DNA of 64,000 bases from Paracyclopina nana (Eukaryota > Arthropoda > Copepoda > Cyclopoida > Cyclopettidae), in the NCBI GenBank assembly GCA_019096065.1, contig JAGUCH010000003.1, positions 3,782,001-3,846,000 of the forward strand, read 5' to 3'. The first letter of the stretch is position 1. Each line of letters begins with the position of its first letter. Below the pieces are notes generated by a model. It did not search any database. It was not told the origin of the DNA and saw only the letters and a program-made list of their open reading frames with translations. Positions 48,744-60,504 of the stretch are shown here, piece after piece. The position numbers and the translations under genes are program-made.

Positions 48744-48953
48744 AATGCTGGATGAAAGTGCAATTGGTTAAAAACAGCAACAAAGTAATTTTGGCATTAT
48801 GCTACCGATGAGATGCAAGAAGCTAGCATGAAAAGAGTGATCTACAGTAAGTTGAACTTTACACTGCATGATGCATTTTTTTAAAGATGCAAACTAATCA
48901 GATCAAGAAGAGTTTGTGCAAAAACTTTAATGTTCATCAATTCAAGAGACTTT

Positions 48954-49175
48954 GGCCCTGTTCACCTGCATTATTATCAGCAAAATAACGCGCGATATTA
49001 TGATGAAATTTGGAAATATCTGGTATTTGTAACATCATTTTTCAGATTTTGACTTCGGAATCGGTCTATTGGTACCAAAAGCCATCCTACACCAATATAA
49101 AAATTCTCAGTTTCTCAGTATTTCTCTCAAATATTTTGCCAAAATAACGGCCATAATAAGTAGGTGAACAGGCCC
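48954..49175. mobile_element. MITE family 'GGCCCTGTTCACC', copy 4
   Basis: A 222-bp element in the same orientation as the nested copy at 45467, with the duplication TTT at 48951-48953 and 49176-49178. A few substitutions separate it from the others. Confidence 0.9.
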
Positions 49176-49261
49176 TTTATTTATTGCTTGTAAAGTTGAA
49201 TATGAAATAAAAGCATTATTTTTTTCCTTCATTCTCCTTAATTTTTGCCTCTTGGTAATTT

Positions 49262-49556
49262 AGGTGATTACTACGACCCTTCAAGTTGTTGCACCTTATG
49301 GCTTCTTGCACTTCAAAACAGGCATGCAAGCATTCAATCGAGATTCTTCATTTTCATGTCAAGCTTGCCACTTAGAATTCCAATTACTAGCTTCTTCAAC
49401 CATGGAAGGACTACTTATTACTTTTGGGCACATTTTCTTCCTCTGTATAGCCACATTCCCTACAAAAGCTATGTGCTTGTTTATAGTGCATTGATTGCAT
49501 TACGTATTGTCTCCATGCTTACAACATTCGTAGAAAATGCTTGCAAGTTAAAATGA
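49262..49556 (+). CDS. Hydrophobic membrane-protein-like fragment (weak)
   Basis: An acceptor (ttggtaatttag) is followed by an open frame with FSCQACHLEFQLLASS and GLLITFGHIFFLCIATFP. An overlapping frame ends ALIALRIVSMLTTFVENACKLK at TGA after an acceptor-like ttgtttatag. Words resemble the fragments at 35723 (LDFSILA) and 39472 (NGHICSHVSYT, ATRIIQSIF). A small related family or decayed copies are possible. A functional gene is not shown. Confidence 0.22.
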
Positions 49557-50122
49557 GCTGGTACACACAATGCAAATGGCAATTAATTCACACGTGATAC
49601 AAAAGTGTAGTTCTGGGAAATAATGGGTCGGATATCGAGTCGTTACTATGAGTTTGTAGTAGGAAGAGATTCTCGTCATTATTCGTAATTGTGCACATCC
49701 TTAAATGATCTTCTTCATAAAAATCGACTCGTACTTCGTGACATTTTTCAGTTGCATCAGCTACATTCTTCGTTTCACGAATCAGCTCAACCGAATACTC
49801 GTAATCATGCGAGTACGAAAATTCAATCAATTTTAGAATCTAAGTGCCTAGAAAATCGTGAAAACTGACTGTTCTCATTAAATGCTTTCCTAATTTGGGC
49901 AAGTTTCTTAGCCCAAAAATTGCATCGAAAAAATGTGCCTATTTTCCGAAATTACGACATTATGAGGGGATATATTTAAAGGGATCAAAGTGGGCTTAAT
50001 CACAGTAAAATTGAGCACTTCCACGCACCGACGACGCACTTCTTAACCCGTCATTTATCACATCAGTAATGAGGCCAATGAAAGACTTACTTTGCTTGAA
50101 GCTGGAGCCAAATAGATAAGGG

Positions 50123-50130
50123 TATAAATA
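50123..50130 (+). promoter_or_regulatory. Possible TATA-box promoter
   Basis: TATAAATA with a CCAAT word about 50 bases upstream and a CpG-containing, non-AT-rich segment downstream (50250-50410). That segment holds a 45-codon Arg/Gln-rich frame at 50265-50402. Whether anything is transcribed here is unknown. Confidence 0.25.
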
Positions 50131-51973
50131 CGAGGCCAACACTGGTATTTATTTCACGATTTCTGTGTGCCCCGAGCAGCGTTCAAAATTCAAATGTTGC
50201 CATGTAGCACAACACCCGATTCTCAGATGTTATTTTTTGCCAAGATATAAAGAAGACGACGAAGATGCGTCGTACGCAGCAGCAACAGCGTGTCATGACG
50301 CATTCCGTGCGTACGTACGCTCAGCCAGGCTACGCTCGACGTCGTTCGTTCGGCGGAAAAAGTGGCGGAAATTGGAGAAGGTGTGACGCGCTTGGTAGTT
50401 AAGGGCGAGGCAGGGCAACCCTCACTCATCGAGGAGCCTTACTGCAAAGCAATAACAAACAAATTCCACAAGGTCAAGGAAGAAGATGTCAACACCCGGC
50501 CTTATTCTCTTTAAACACTGCTTGGGAAATTCAATTTTTTGTCAACTAACCGCATGCAAGCAGCATTAAAGCTGAAAATTACCAGGACTTACTCTGAACT
50601 AAAACTTGAACCATTCAACAACAATTTAGGCCTAGACTTGACAAATGGAGGCGCAAGCATTAAAAATCAATATTCAATGCTTCATGTATGTGTGTGTCCA
50701 TAGACTAAAAGATTAATGGTGGCCCCATTTTTCGTTCCACTTCAAATAGTACATATTAATGAGAATCACCTCCGAATGTCACTTCCCATTTTTGCTTGGG
50801 CTGTACCTTAACTGTGACTCGGGATATAGCTAGTATAGACGGAAGGAAAACCGCAGAAATCTCTTAAAATAAAGAACTGAGTGCTGAGTGGGAATTTCCA
50901 TAATAGGGCAGACCATATTTAATCTTTTTTTTACTATTCCGACCTTTCAAGTTTGAATAAATCCTGAGCAACACATTTTAGCTGAGAGGTCAAAATGTCA
51001 GGCTGGCTGACAGATGCCAAGCCTTAAACTGATGCTTTGAGGTCACTCTCTCTGCCGAAATTCATTCAAGATGGCTTAAGCATGCTTGCGAAGGTCACTT
51101 TTCTTCTTCATCACATTTAGGATGAAGAAGGAGCAAAAAGGGGGAACATAATGGGACACGATCTCACAAAGTCTTTGTTTCCTACCGCGCAGCAGCTCAT
51201 TTCGCGAACTTTTTTTCCTGATACTTTGTTGGTGGGCCTGAATGTGTACGGCAGCATAGTGAAATTGTGTACAGTACACTACGACGCTCAATAATCCAAT
51301 GGCAAAATTGAATTACCATTGAGTGAACCCAACTGGCTTTGAAATACGTACAAAAAAGGAATTTCGTTGTCTGGACTCTTGAGGGCCATTCTTTTTGCAA
51401 CAGCTCATGTGATATTTTGATGATGGTTGTACATATGAAAAAGCTTTATTTGGCTCCAGGAATCCTGAAACAAAAGGGGGTTATGTGTCCACGTGACCAT
51501 TATTTCCAAGGCTAGGCTACTGCAAAATTCTGGCTGGTAATTTTGATTCAGAAAGTGTGGTGTTTGCTCAAGTAATCCCATAGACTGGCATGCGCCAAAT
51601 GAGGACAAAAGTTGCTTTGTTTCTGGTTCCTTATGGCCAAAGATGAGCTGGCACAGACATCAACTCACACTATGCAGAATGGCCATTTTGCAAGGCAATT
51701 ATTCAAATCAGGCTCATCTCTCTTGGCTCAGTTTTTTAAATGAGGTTATTCACAACAGCAGAATCACTGTACATATCAACCGGATAATGTGGAAAAAGGT
51801 GGAAAAAACTTGAATCATTTCAATACGCGATAAAGCACAATGACAATTGTGAAACTTTATGGAGTTTCACCTGTTTTATGCTGAACAAAAGTGTGGCAAA
51901 ATTGACGGCAACAAAATCAGTGACATGAACAGAAGAAACAAAGACCTGATTCAAAGCTTTTAAAAACTCGAAA

Positions 51974-53592
51974 ATGGAAAAAATTTGGCCAGTTGCATTC
52001 CTGTCTGCCGTTTTTGTGTTCTGCTATTGGACTCGATCATTGAATTACGCGACTATTGAGTTCGATGAACGAGCTTCAAGAAGTATTACCACCCAACATA
52101 AAATTAGTTACTTGACCACGATTCAGCCGAAAATAAACTTTTCCATATTGACTGTTGGCTTTTCTGCTGGATTGGCAGCCTTCTTCACTCGAAACGAAAC
52201 ATTTTCAGGTAAGTCAGTGCTTGCCAAAATAAAAATCAACTAAAATAAACAGAGTTTGCTGTCAGCTGACAATTGGATCGCTAGCATGTAAGTGGGTAAG
52301 TGGGAAGCACGCCTGGCCGCGACCACGTGGTCTCATTTGTTTACCCTTTTTTAGGTTGCGAGTTCAGCAACTGTTTTGCTACAGTTGATAAAAACTACTA
52401 TGGGGAAAACAACCAAGACATGTTTGATGCTCTTCTGATTGACCGCAATGCATTTGCAGAAAAAGAAGTGAGCTCAAATTGAGTGATTTTGTTTAACATT
52501 GCTTTAAAAACTAATTTTTATTTTGAAAGAGTGCAAATGATTTGCTCCAATTTAGGAGGTCACCACACCAACTCTATGTACTGAGAACAATTGAGGCTTC
52601 TTGGCGCAGAAATTTTCTGATGATTGACCAACAATACTTATACTCGTAATGCATTTTCTTCTTGATGTATTTACATAATAACCGGGGCATTCATTCTAGC
52701 TATTTCTTCAATTACACATGGACCATCAACAAAGACTCAAACATCACTGACAGTTATGGCCCATTTTTTAGGCACAAAGATGAGCCTTTTGATGATCCAT
52801 CTTTTGATAGCAAAGGGATTTCGATTGAACAATTTGTCGTGGAAAAGTATTCATATTCAATGGTGCTCATTTATTTTTTGAAGTATTATTTATATTGTAG
52901 GGAAAGCAAGACAAAATTGGCCCTTTGGGTTGTTTCTCATTGCAATACGACAATCAGAAGAGAAGAATACGTTCAAGAGCTTCAGAAATACATGGACATC
53001 GATGTATTTGGCAAATGCTCAAATCGATCCATGACATGCGCAGAAATTGGCAATTGCACTGAAGCAATGGCACAAGTTTGTGACGTTGAAGTAGGCCAAA
53101 ATGACGCGTGCGTCAGAGCAGTGAGTTTGAGGTACAAGTTTTACTTAGCTTTCGAAAACAGCCGATGTGACAATTATTGGACAGAAAAGCTGAGCAGAGC
53201 CTTCAGCGTCCCAATTGTGCCCATTGTGATGGGTGGCATGAATTACACTGAAATCTTGCCCAGAGAAGCTTTCATCAATGTGGATGACTATTCCAGCCCT
53301 CAGCAATTGGCTGAGTATTTGAAATACCTTGACTCCAATTGGGTAAAATATCCAACATAGAGCAAAAAGGGATTGCTTTTAATTTATGATTTTGAAGGAA
53401 GAGTATGTCAAGTTTTTCGATTGGAGGAATGATTATGTAATGTACAGACGACAATCACACTGTGCTTTATGCAAGGCTTTAAATAATCCCTGGAAGATTC
53501 CTCATGCTTATGAAAACATCACAAGATGGTTTTATTTTAGAAATGATGGCTCACGACGTTGCCACGACAGTGGCCCTGATTACATTATGTAG
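51974..53592 (+). CDS. Alpha-1,3-fucosyltransferase, glycosyltransferase family 10
   Basis: Six exons (51974-52208, 52355-52467, 52530-52645, 52700-52846, 52901-53342, 53398-53592) join in phase to 415 residues. It is a type II Golgi protein: a short cytoplasmic start, a membrane anchor (WPVAFLSAVFVFCYW), a stem, then the catalytic domain. Family marks are SPHQLYVLRTIEASW, FFNYTWTINKDSNITDSYGP, ALWVVSHCNT, the acceptor motif YKFYLAFENSRCDNYWTEKL and VPIVMGGMNY...FINVDDYSS. It should transfer fucose from GDP-fucose in alpha-1,3 linkage to GlcNAc of N-glycans or similar acceptors. The third exon start was set at an acceptor (ttttattttgaaag) because a nearer tttag breaks the frame. One 54-bp intron (52847-52900) has no stop and could be read through. 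The C-terminal tail carries four Cys. Confidence 0.92.
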
Positions 53593-53628
53593 CATCATCA
53601 TTTCAGGCTCTGCTTTAAAGTGTTCCTA

Positions 53629-53634
53629 AATAAA
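53629..53634 (+). terminator. Poly(A) signal of the fucosyltransferase gene
   Basis: AATAAA 37 bases after the TAG stop at 53590-53592. Confidence 0.6.
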
Positions 53635-54901
53635 GCTTTAATTTTCCAACTTGTCTACGGGTACATGGTATATCTGTCCAACTACGAATCCGCAAAAATG
53701 CGACAAGCAAACTACGAAACGTTTAGCAGCGTTTCCGTGAGAAACTTCAAGTGCTATTTTTGCAACATTGAGACTGTATTCAATATTGCTCAAGTTGATT
53801 TTTAAATAGTAATTAATATGTGTAATCGTTGTGATACTGCTCCACCTTGAGCATAGTATGAACGAACCAAGATAATCTATAGTAGAAGGTGAGCTCGTGT
53901 CGTAGGTTTACTTTAGCACTCGGCCAGACTATTAATCACATTAAAGAATTTAGATATCGACTCAAAATGCCAAATGGGCTTTGAGTTTGAATTTTTTGCG
54001 AACACATCTGGTAACTCAACAGAAAAAGCGCGAGATTAGCCGGCTTGCCAAGAATTTCACGCGCAAATCACACCCTCGCGCTATGAAGTAAACTACATTA
54101 GCGCCCCCTTCACTTGGACGAAAAACTAAAATAGATTGAGTGATTTTATTGGCTATACGATATGGGGATGGAACGAACAACCCTTAGCTAGGAAAGGTTG
54201 CGTAGAAATATGAAATATCATAGCGCTACTTCTACAGTACATAAAAGAGTTTCGTGGGTGAGATCAAATAAAATGAGACAACTACACTATTGGTGCTGTT
54301 GCATCAAGTTGAGTAGAAGACATTGGTATGCCACTTTGTAGAAGATTAGAGAGTCTACGCAACTACCACGCCATATAAGAATATCATCAATTAGAATGCG
54401 TACCTCCATCATGTACTCTTCAATGTGCTACAAACATAAGCATACTGACTCGCTTGCAAAATTGGTTACACTCCTGTTGATAATGAATATGTCTCTGACT
54501 TTGAGCTTTGCCATAACTACAGAAAAAAACAAGATTCTTTTATAACATATTAAGCATAATTGTGCACTGATATAACAAATAGGCATTGTTTTGCCAATTT
54601 TGGTGATTTTAGAAATGTACCTTAACGAAAATTACGCTTTACACATAATTTGTTGAGACCCTCTCCTTAAAAGCAATTTGCGGGTAATTAGTATTGTATT
54701 GGCTCATGCGCCTTTTTTCGCTTTCTCTCTTTCTCTATTGATTCGATTCCAATAGTATTGAGTTTCACTACACCTGCTGATTTGAGCGGTTGCTGTAAGC
54801 ATCTTTAATAATCTTTCAGTTTATTTTAGGAAGCCGCTTGAAAATCAGAATTAGCAAATTCAGTTGCTTTTGTGAGCGTTGTAAGAGTGAAAATCAGAGG
54901 C
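53635..54901. other. Intergenic between the fucosyltransferase and the GPCR
   Basis: AT-rich, no gene or clear repeat recognised. The last 100 bases before 54902 are probably the 5' untranslated region of the receptor. Confidence 0.4.
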
Positions 54902-56925
54902 ATGTTGAACAAAACTGAGGCCTCCGATGAAAAGTTGTATGACACCTTGTGGACAATCGGTTTTGCCTCGATTGTAGTGATGGGAGTGATTGCCAATGCC
55001 ATCGTCCTTTGGATTGTGTTGGGTAGGTGAATTCAGAAACTTGCATAAGAGTGGTCTTTTTACAAACGATTTCGTTTCAGGCCATAGATGCATGTGGAAT
55101 TCGACAAACTACTTATTGGTAAATCTCAGTATTGTGGATCTGCTAATGTCCATCTTCAATACTGCCTTCAATTTCATCCTGATGAGAGACAAGTATGATT
55201 TTGAAAGGCTCTCTCTCTACTTCTGGATTTAATTATCTAGTACAAAAATAGGTACTGGCCATTTGGATCAACGTATTGCTCCATCAACAATTTCGTGTCA
55301 TATGTGACAGTGTCAGCTAGCGTGCTAACTTTAACCGCCATCAGCCTAGAAAGGTGAGTTGATCCTGGTACATTTACTGAAAATACCTACAAAAGTGGCC
55401 AAGACTAGTAGTTAACATGAAACTTTTTTGAAAGACTGTCGGTATAATTTTATGCAGCAGCCATATTGTGAAAGGACTTCTCAAGTGTCTGCTTGACTGC
55501 AAATTGGTGTGCTTTTTTATCACTCTAATTGGATTCAGGTATCGTGCCATTATCCATCCTCTGCGCTCAAAGCTATCAAAAGGATTCATCTTAGTGGGAA
55601 TACTGAGCATATGGCTTTTCAGCTGCGTCCTATCGGTTCCAGCGTTTTTGTACTCGGAACTGGTTACCGATGAAAATGAGTAAGTAGGAGCTCTGAAAAT
55701 GCAGATTTTTATCGATTTTCTCTCACTTCTTAGGACATTTGTGGTTTGCATACTCTCTTGGCCTGATGGCATCGCTCATAACTCAACCCTAGACTATTAG
55801 TAAGACAAAAAAATTCTGCTTGTTGGTCAATTCGCGTAATCGTCTCTTCTAGCTACAATGTCATATTTTTTGCGTTTACCTATTTGGTGCCAATGTGCTT
55901 CATGGGCATTTGCTACACTAAAATATGCCAAAAGTTATGGGGAAGCCCAATCATTGGAGAGGAATCTTGCGTTTTGCAGCAAAATCAGCTGAGAAAGAAA
56001 AAAGTGTGCTAGGCTTAATTTGCAATTATCTCTTGAAAATTCCTAATTATTTTAATTGCAGCTGGTCAAGATGTTTATCACAGCAGTCTGCATGTTTGCC
56101 TTTTGCTGGCTGCCATACCACCTGTACTTTTTTTACGCCAACTATAGCCCAGTTCCAACACGGGATATCAGCATAGTATAGTACGGTAAACCAGTCAAGT
56201 CAGGTTGAGCTGAGCGCGCAAGCTAGCTGTGACCTGACTATGCTAAAAAGTCAAATTACGTCTCCTGACTATGCTGATTTCCCTTGTTGGAACCGGGCTT
56301 ATGACAAAGAGGTTACATCCTTACCTTACATCAAACATGTCTTTCTAAGCTTTTACTTCCTGGCCATGTCCAATGTTTTGGTCAATCCAATCCTTTACTT
56401 TAGGATGAACAAAAGGTAACTCTAAAGAATGAGAAATATTGACCTTCTTCGCTCGGTTACTTGATTACTTTCAGATTTCAAGCCTATTTCCTCTACGCCA
56501 TTTTGTACTTTCCTCGCTTACTTTGCTCTTTCTCTGCCTGGGAGTTTTCACTGGATACCTACAATTTGAGGCTTCTGGGCATTACGTACAGGCAAAGTCC
56601 AAGGCTGCATAAAACACAAAGTTGTCACAACTTGGGTGAGAAAAATACAGTGATCAATGGCCATGTAAGTCAATTCAGATATGAGATGAATAACAACTAG
56701 AAGTACACACACTTGGAATTTCAGGGTTCGTCGCGATGTGATTTCAATCTGAACTCAAGAAATCGTCCATGCAAGTTAAATTCCGTATCAGAGCAGCCAG
56801 GTTTGGAGGATGATTCAGCATTGGTAGAATTGAGGGTACATTCAATGCCAGAATTGACAAGAAAGAATTCATTGAAAATCGTTCGGCCTTTGTCAAGAAA
56901 ATCTCACTTTGATATCTTTACGTAA
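54902..56925 (+). CDS. Tachykinin-receptor-like GPCR, coding exon 7 disrupted by a MITE
   Basis: Nine exons (54902-55022, 55081-55192, 55252-55353, 55539-55679, 55734-55799, 55853-56003, 56062-56415, 56475-56664, 56725-56925). Ignoring the insert, these encode 426 residues. Seen: an NKT glycosylation site, TM1 (VVMGVIANAIVLWIVL), TM2 (NLSIVDLLMSIFNTAFNF), the conserved Cys before TM3, LTLTAISLERYRAIIHP, TM6 (FAFCWLPYHLYFFYA) and TM7 (NVLVNPILYFRMNKRF), all fitting invertebrate tachykinin/neurokinin receptors. Exon 7 is split after the codon for Tyr259, in the third extracellular loop, by a 154-bp MITE plus a 3-bp duplication. The frame meets TAG at 56179-56181, 11 codons in, so TM7 and the tail would be lost; 157 added bases also shift the frame. 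The donor of exon 6 (GTGTGC) is weak. Confidence 0.88.
56146..56299. mobile_element. MITE family 'AGCCCGGTTCCAACA', copy D, inside a coding exon
   Basis: A 154-bp element, AGCCCAGTTCCAACACGG to CTTGTTGGAACCGGGCT, with the duplication TAT at 56143-56145 and 56300-56302. Removing the element and one TAT leaves an uninterrupted receptor frame (...ANY then DKEVTSLPYIK...), so the insertion point is exact. It is closest to copy A. Confidence 0.93.
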
Positions 56926-57010
56926 GCATAGCTAAGAAATTGTTAAACGGGCATAGACTATTAAAACACACCATTACGCATCGCGACGCATTCAAGCCCA
57001 TCCGATTCTA

Positions 57011-57016
57011 AATAAA
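57011..57016 (+). terminator. Poly(A) signal downstream of the tachykinin-receptor-like gene
   Basis: AATAAA 86 bases after the TAA stop. Confidence 0.45.
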
Positions 57017-57163
57017 CCATGCGCGTTTTTTAGCATGCGTTTTAGTACGACTCAATGAATCTGAAAGCCGCAGTTAGGATAAGCCAGAAAAAAAACGAGA
57101 ATTCAAGCATATGTATCTAGTTTCTATTTCTTTGCAATTTCACAAAATAAAACACTATTTTTA

Positions 57164-60100
57164 TCAATTGGTACATGTCGCATTTTTGTCTACGCAATAA
57201 GAAGATCCATTGCACCCATCTGCCTGAAGAGAGCCATAACAAGTCTTTTTCCCAATCAAAAAACAACTAGGATTACAATATGCAGGGCATCCATCATTCA
57301 AGTATTTAGGGTAGCAAACATCATAATTAGGGCAATCGGGGCCAACATCGGGTAAAGTGCACACTTGGTCGTCTTCAGAACATTCTAAAACTTCACCTGG
57401 GCAAAAATAAGTGCATCCTTGCTCATCATATGAGGGAGAACAATACTCTTCAATAAAGCATCCCGATTCGATGGTTACGTTCCTTTTGCATTTCCTGTCC
57501 CCATTGGAGCATTTAGCTGGACATCCAATTTGGCACTCGCCAGCATATTGAAAAAGGCACCTCTCATAAAATGGACACTCATCTGTCAATCTGCTAGCGC
57601 ACTTTTGGAAAGGCCAAGAACAAGCCAATCCAGGGCATGACAATTGGCAATTGTTCCCATCATAAAATGGCACACATTTTTCTTCAACCCTACAGGTCCC
57701 ATCCTCATGATCAATTTTGGTTGAGCAGATCCTACTGCTTGTGGTGTTACAAGGGACTGGGCAGCTTTTGGAGCAGCCATTTTCATATGCTGGGAAGCAA
57801 GCTTTGGTGTCAGGGCAGCCATTCAAGCCAGGAATGGGACATGCAGTTTCCCCATTTTTGCCAGTACACTGAAAATCTGGGCATGTTAACTGGCATCCAT
57901 TGTCATCTTCCATTGGGTGGCAGGATTGCTCCAAAATGCACGAAAATGATGAAGTCATGGTTTTGCTTTGACATATTTGTGAATCATCTGCACATTGAAC
58001 AGGACAGCCAACACTGCAGCCAGAATGAAGATCATACTTGCTAAGGCAATCCTCCTTGTCAGGACATCCATTGACTCCTTTCACCAAACATTTTTGCTCT
58101 GAGCTTGTACAGGCCAGGCTTGGGCAGGACATCTCACATCCACTCTCATCTACCAAGGGTTGGCAGAATTCTTCTATGGTGCAAGATGATCCCTCTGATA
58201 TGGTTCTCTTGCACAGTTGGGAGCCATCCTGACAATTTTCCTGAGGACAGCCAACAAAGCAACCTGAGGCTTGATCTTTGATGTCATGGCAATACTCTAT
58301 GTCTGGACAACCAGCAGGTCCCTTTTTGAAGCAGTTTTGCTGATCCACAGCAGCACAATTCATTGAGGGACAACTGAGAAAGCAGCCCTGGTCATCATAA
58401 AATGATTGGCAAAATTCTTCTATGTAACAAGAAGACCCATTTGTGATCATCTTTTCACACTTTTTAAGACCATTTTCACACTTTATTGGACACCCTACAA
58501 AGCATCCTGTTGAGTAATCCTTAGTGTCATAGCATACCTCATAGTTTGGGCAACCTTCTTTTGAAAAGCTGCATTTGATTTGATCTGAGAGACAAGTTAG
58601 ATTTTGACATGATAGTATGCAGCCTAGCTCATTTCTCATTGGTGAGCAGTAGGTCTCTATGCAACTTGGATATAACTCATATGGTCTCTCACAAATGCCC
58701 TCAACATTTTTGCACTGATTATTGCACTTAGTGGGGCAACCAGAGTGGTCAAGATTAGTTTTGCATTGTCTATATCCAGGACATTGGAAAGAAGCAGGTA
58801 TGAGACATTCATGTGTTCCATCTGGACACTCACTTTGCTCTGGACATCCTTGACTGCATCCTGTTTCATCATGTGTAGATACACAAAAGTATTCCTTGCA
58901 TGTAGTGCTTGCATTTATGTGCCTAGTGCAAAGCTGTTCTGTAAGGAAACCACATGTGACTGGACAAGTCAGTGGACATCCTTCACTGTCAAATGCAGGC
59001 TGGCAAGTTCTGACAGGTGGGCATAAAGAGCCATGAGGATCACTGAAGCACTCAAATTCATCTAAAGCGCATTCATCAGGGCAACCTTGAGAACATGACG
59101 CACCATTGTAATTTGAAACACAAGAAGCAGCTTTCATGCATCCAACTGGAGTGGGAACAGAACAGGGATGGAAACCAGAAGTACATTGCTCCTTACATAC
59201 TTCTGGGCATTCTTCCTTGCCAGGTATTGAACAAGAAGTCAGCATTGGGTTCAAGCTGTTGCCACACTCATCTATTGCGCTGAGAGTGTCTACATTGCCT
59301 GATAATACTATATCTGCCATAGATGAGACACAATCCGATGTGCCACCTTGGCATACCGCAGGAGGACATGTTGGACAGCCTCCACTTTTATCCAGGCACT
59401 GAAACCACAGGGGACAACCTTTACCATCTGTTCCCAAGGGACAAGCAGTTTCAGTGTCTTTACAGGGCGGCGGTGGACATACTGAGGCGCAATGGTCTAG
59501 ATTCTTAGGAATCTTGAAACACTGACTATGAATTGAAATATTTGCAGCGCTGTATCCCAAATGGCAAAATGTGTGACCCTCAGCACATTTAGGACATCTA
59601 GTTGGCCCATTTGATATGGGGTCAAATTCTGCAATGCATTCATCTCCCATACTACAGCCTGACACATCCTGACCTTTGCTACATTTTATCAAACCATTTG
59701 GACATTCAATTGGGCAATGTCCTGGGCACTCATCAATGATCTTTGGAATGCAATAATCTGGAGTCTTGCAGCCATTGGAAGACTATGAGATCATCCATAT
59801 AAAAAATTAAGTTCGTTTATCAAGTCTATATTAATTTACCTCCTTTCCAGCACAGAGAAGCTCATCAGGATTACAATGAATGGGACACAAAGATGAACAA
59901 TTGCCATTTTTCTCAATTATGCAAGATGGAGGTAGAAGGCAACCATTTGGCCCAGCCACTCCAGGGCATTGGACAAATCCAGGTTTGCAGAAAATAGGAC
60001 AATGTCTAGGACAACCATTTGAGTCAAATTTTGGTATACATTCTGTGGCTTTGGGGCATCCATCTTGCAAATATCCAGTGGGGCACTCTTTTTGTCCAGA

Positions 60101-60504
60101 AGGACAATCAAGTGGGCAAAACGAGTCATTACATCCAACAGTTTTAGGTATGCATTTGTCCCCATTGTAACAGCCCTAGACAATAATGAATTATTGAGCC
60201 ATAGTTTTCTGGTTTTTTTGGAGTTAGGATAACTAACCTGCTTGTTAAATTCACCTGGACACTTGATCTCATTGTCATTGCAATAAATTGGACATTTATT
60301 GCTGCATTTTTTTCCAGTTATCTTACTTTTGTAAGCTTTTTCCTTACATTGGTAGGTAGGACATTGCTGTCCATTTTTTGGAGGCTTTGAGCATCTGATA
60401 TATTTATTTTTGTTACATTTTTTAGGTTGTCCACATTTTTTCACACATTCAGCAACAGCAAAGGATGCTAAGAAAAGAATGACTGTAATTGCTAGGAACC
60501 TCAT
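57164..60504 (-). CDS. Large secreted cysteine-rich repeat protein
   Basis: Three exons (60504-60238, 60175-59840, 59782-57164), all phase 0 with 57-62-bp introns, encode 1073 residues. The start is the Met of a clear signal peptide (MRFLAITVILFLASFAVA). The rest is built of modules, mostly 40-45 residues and with about 6-8 Cys each. Typical words are GCP..EYC, D..GC...CP..C, SSCTIEEFCQP and CENGLKKCEKM. Nearly every module has a CP.xC pair and a GCP or GCF turn. No transmembrane segment or GPI-like tail follows; the end is CVDKNATCTN. I do not recognise a named family: spacing does not fit EGF, VWC, TIL or follistatin modules cleanly. A disulfide-cross-linked extracellular matrix, cuticle, cement or mucus component is an inference. 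The last exon (2.6 kb) without introns suggests expansion by internal duplication. Confidence 0.85.
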
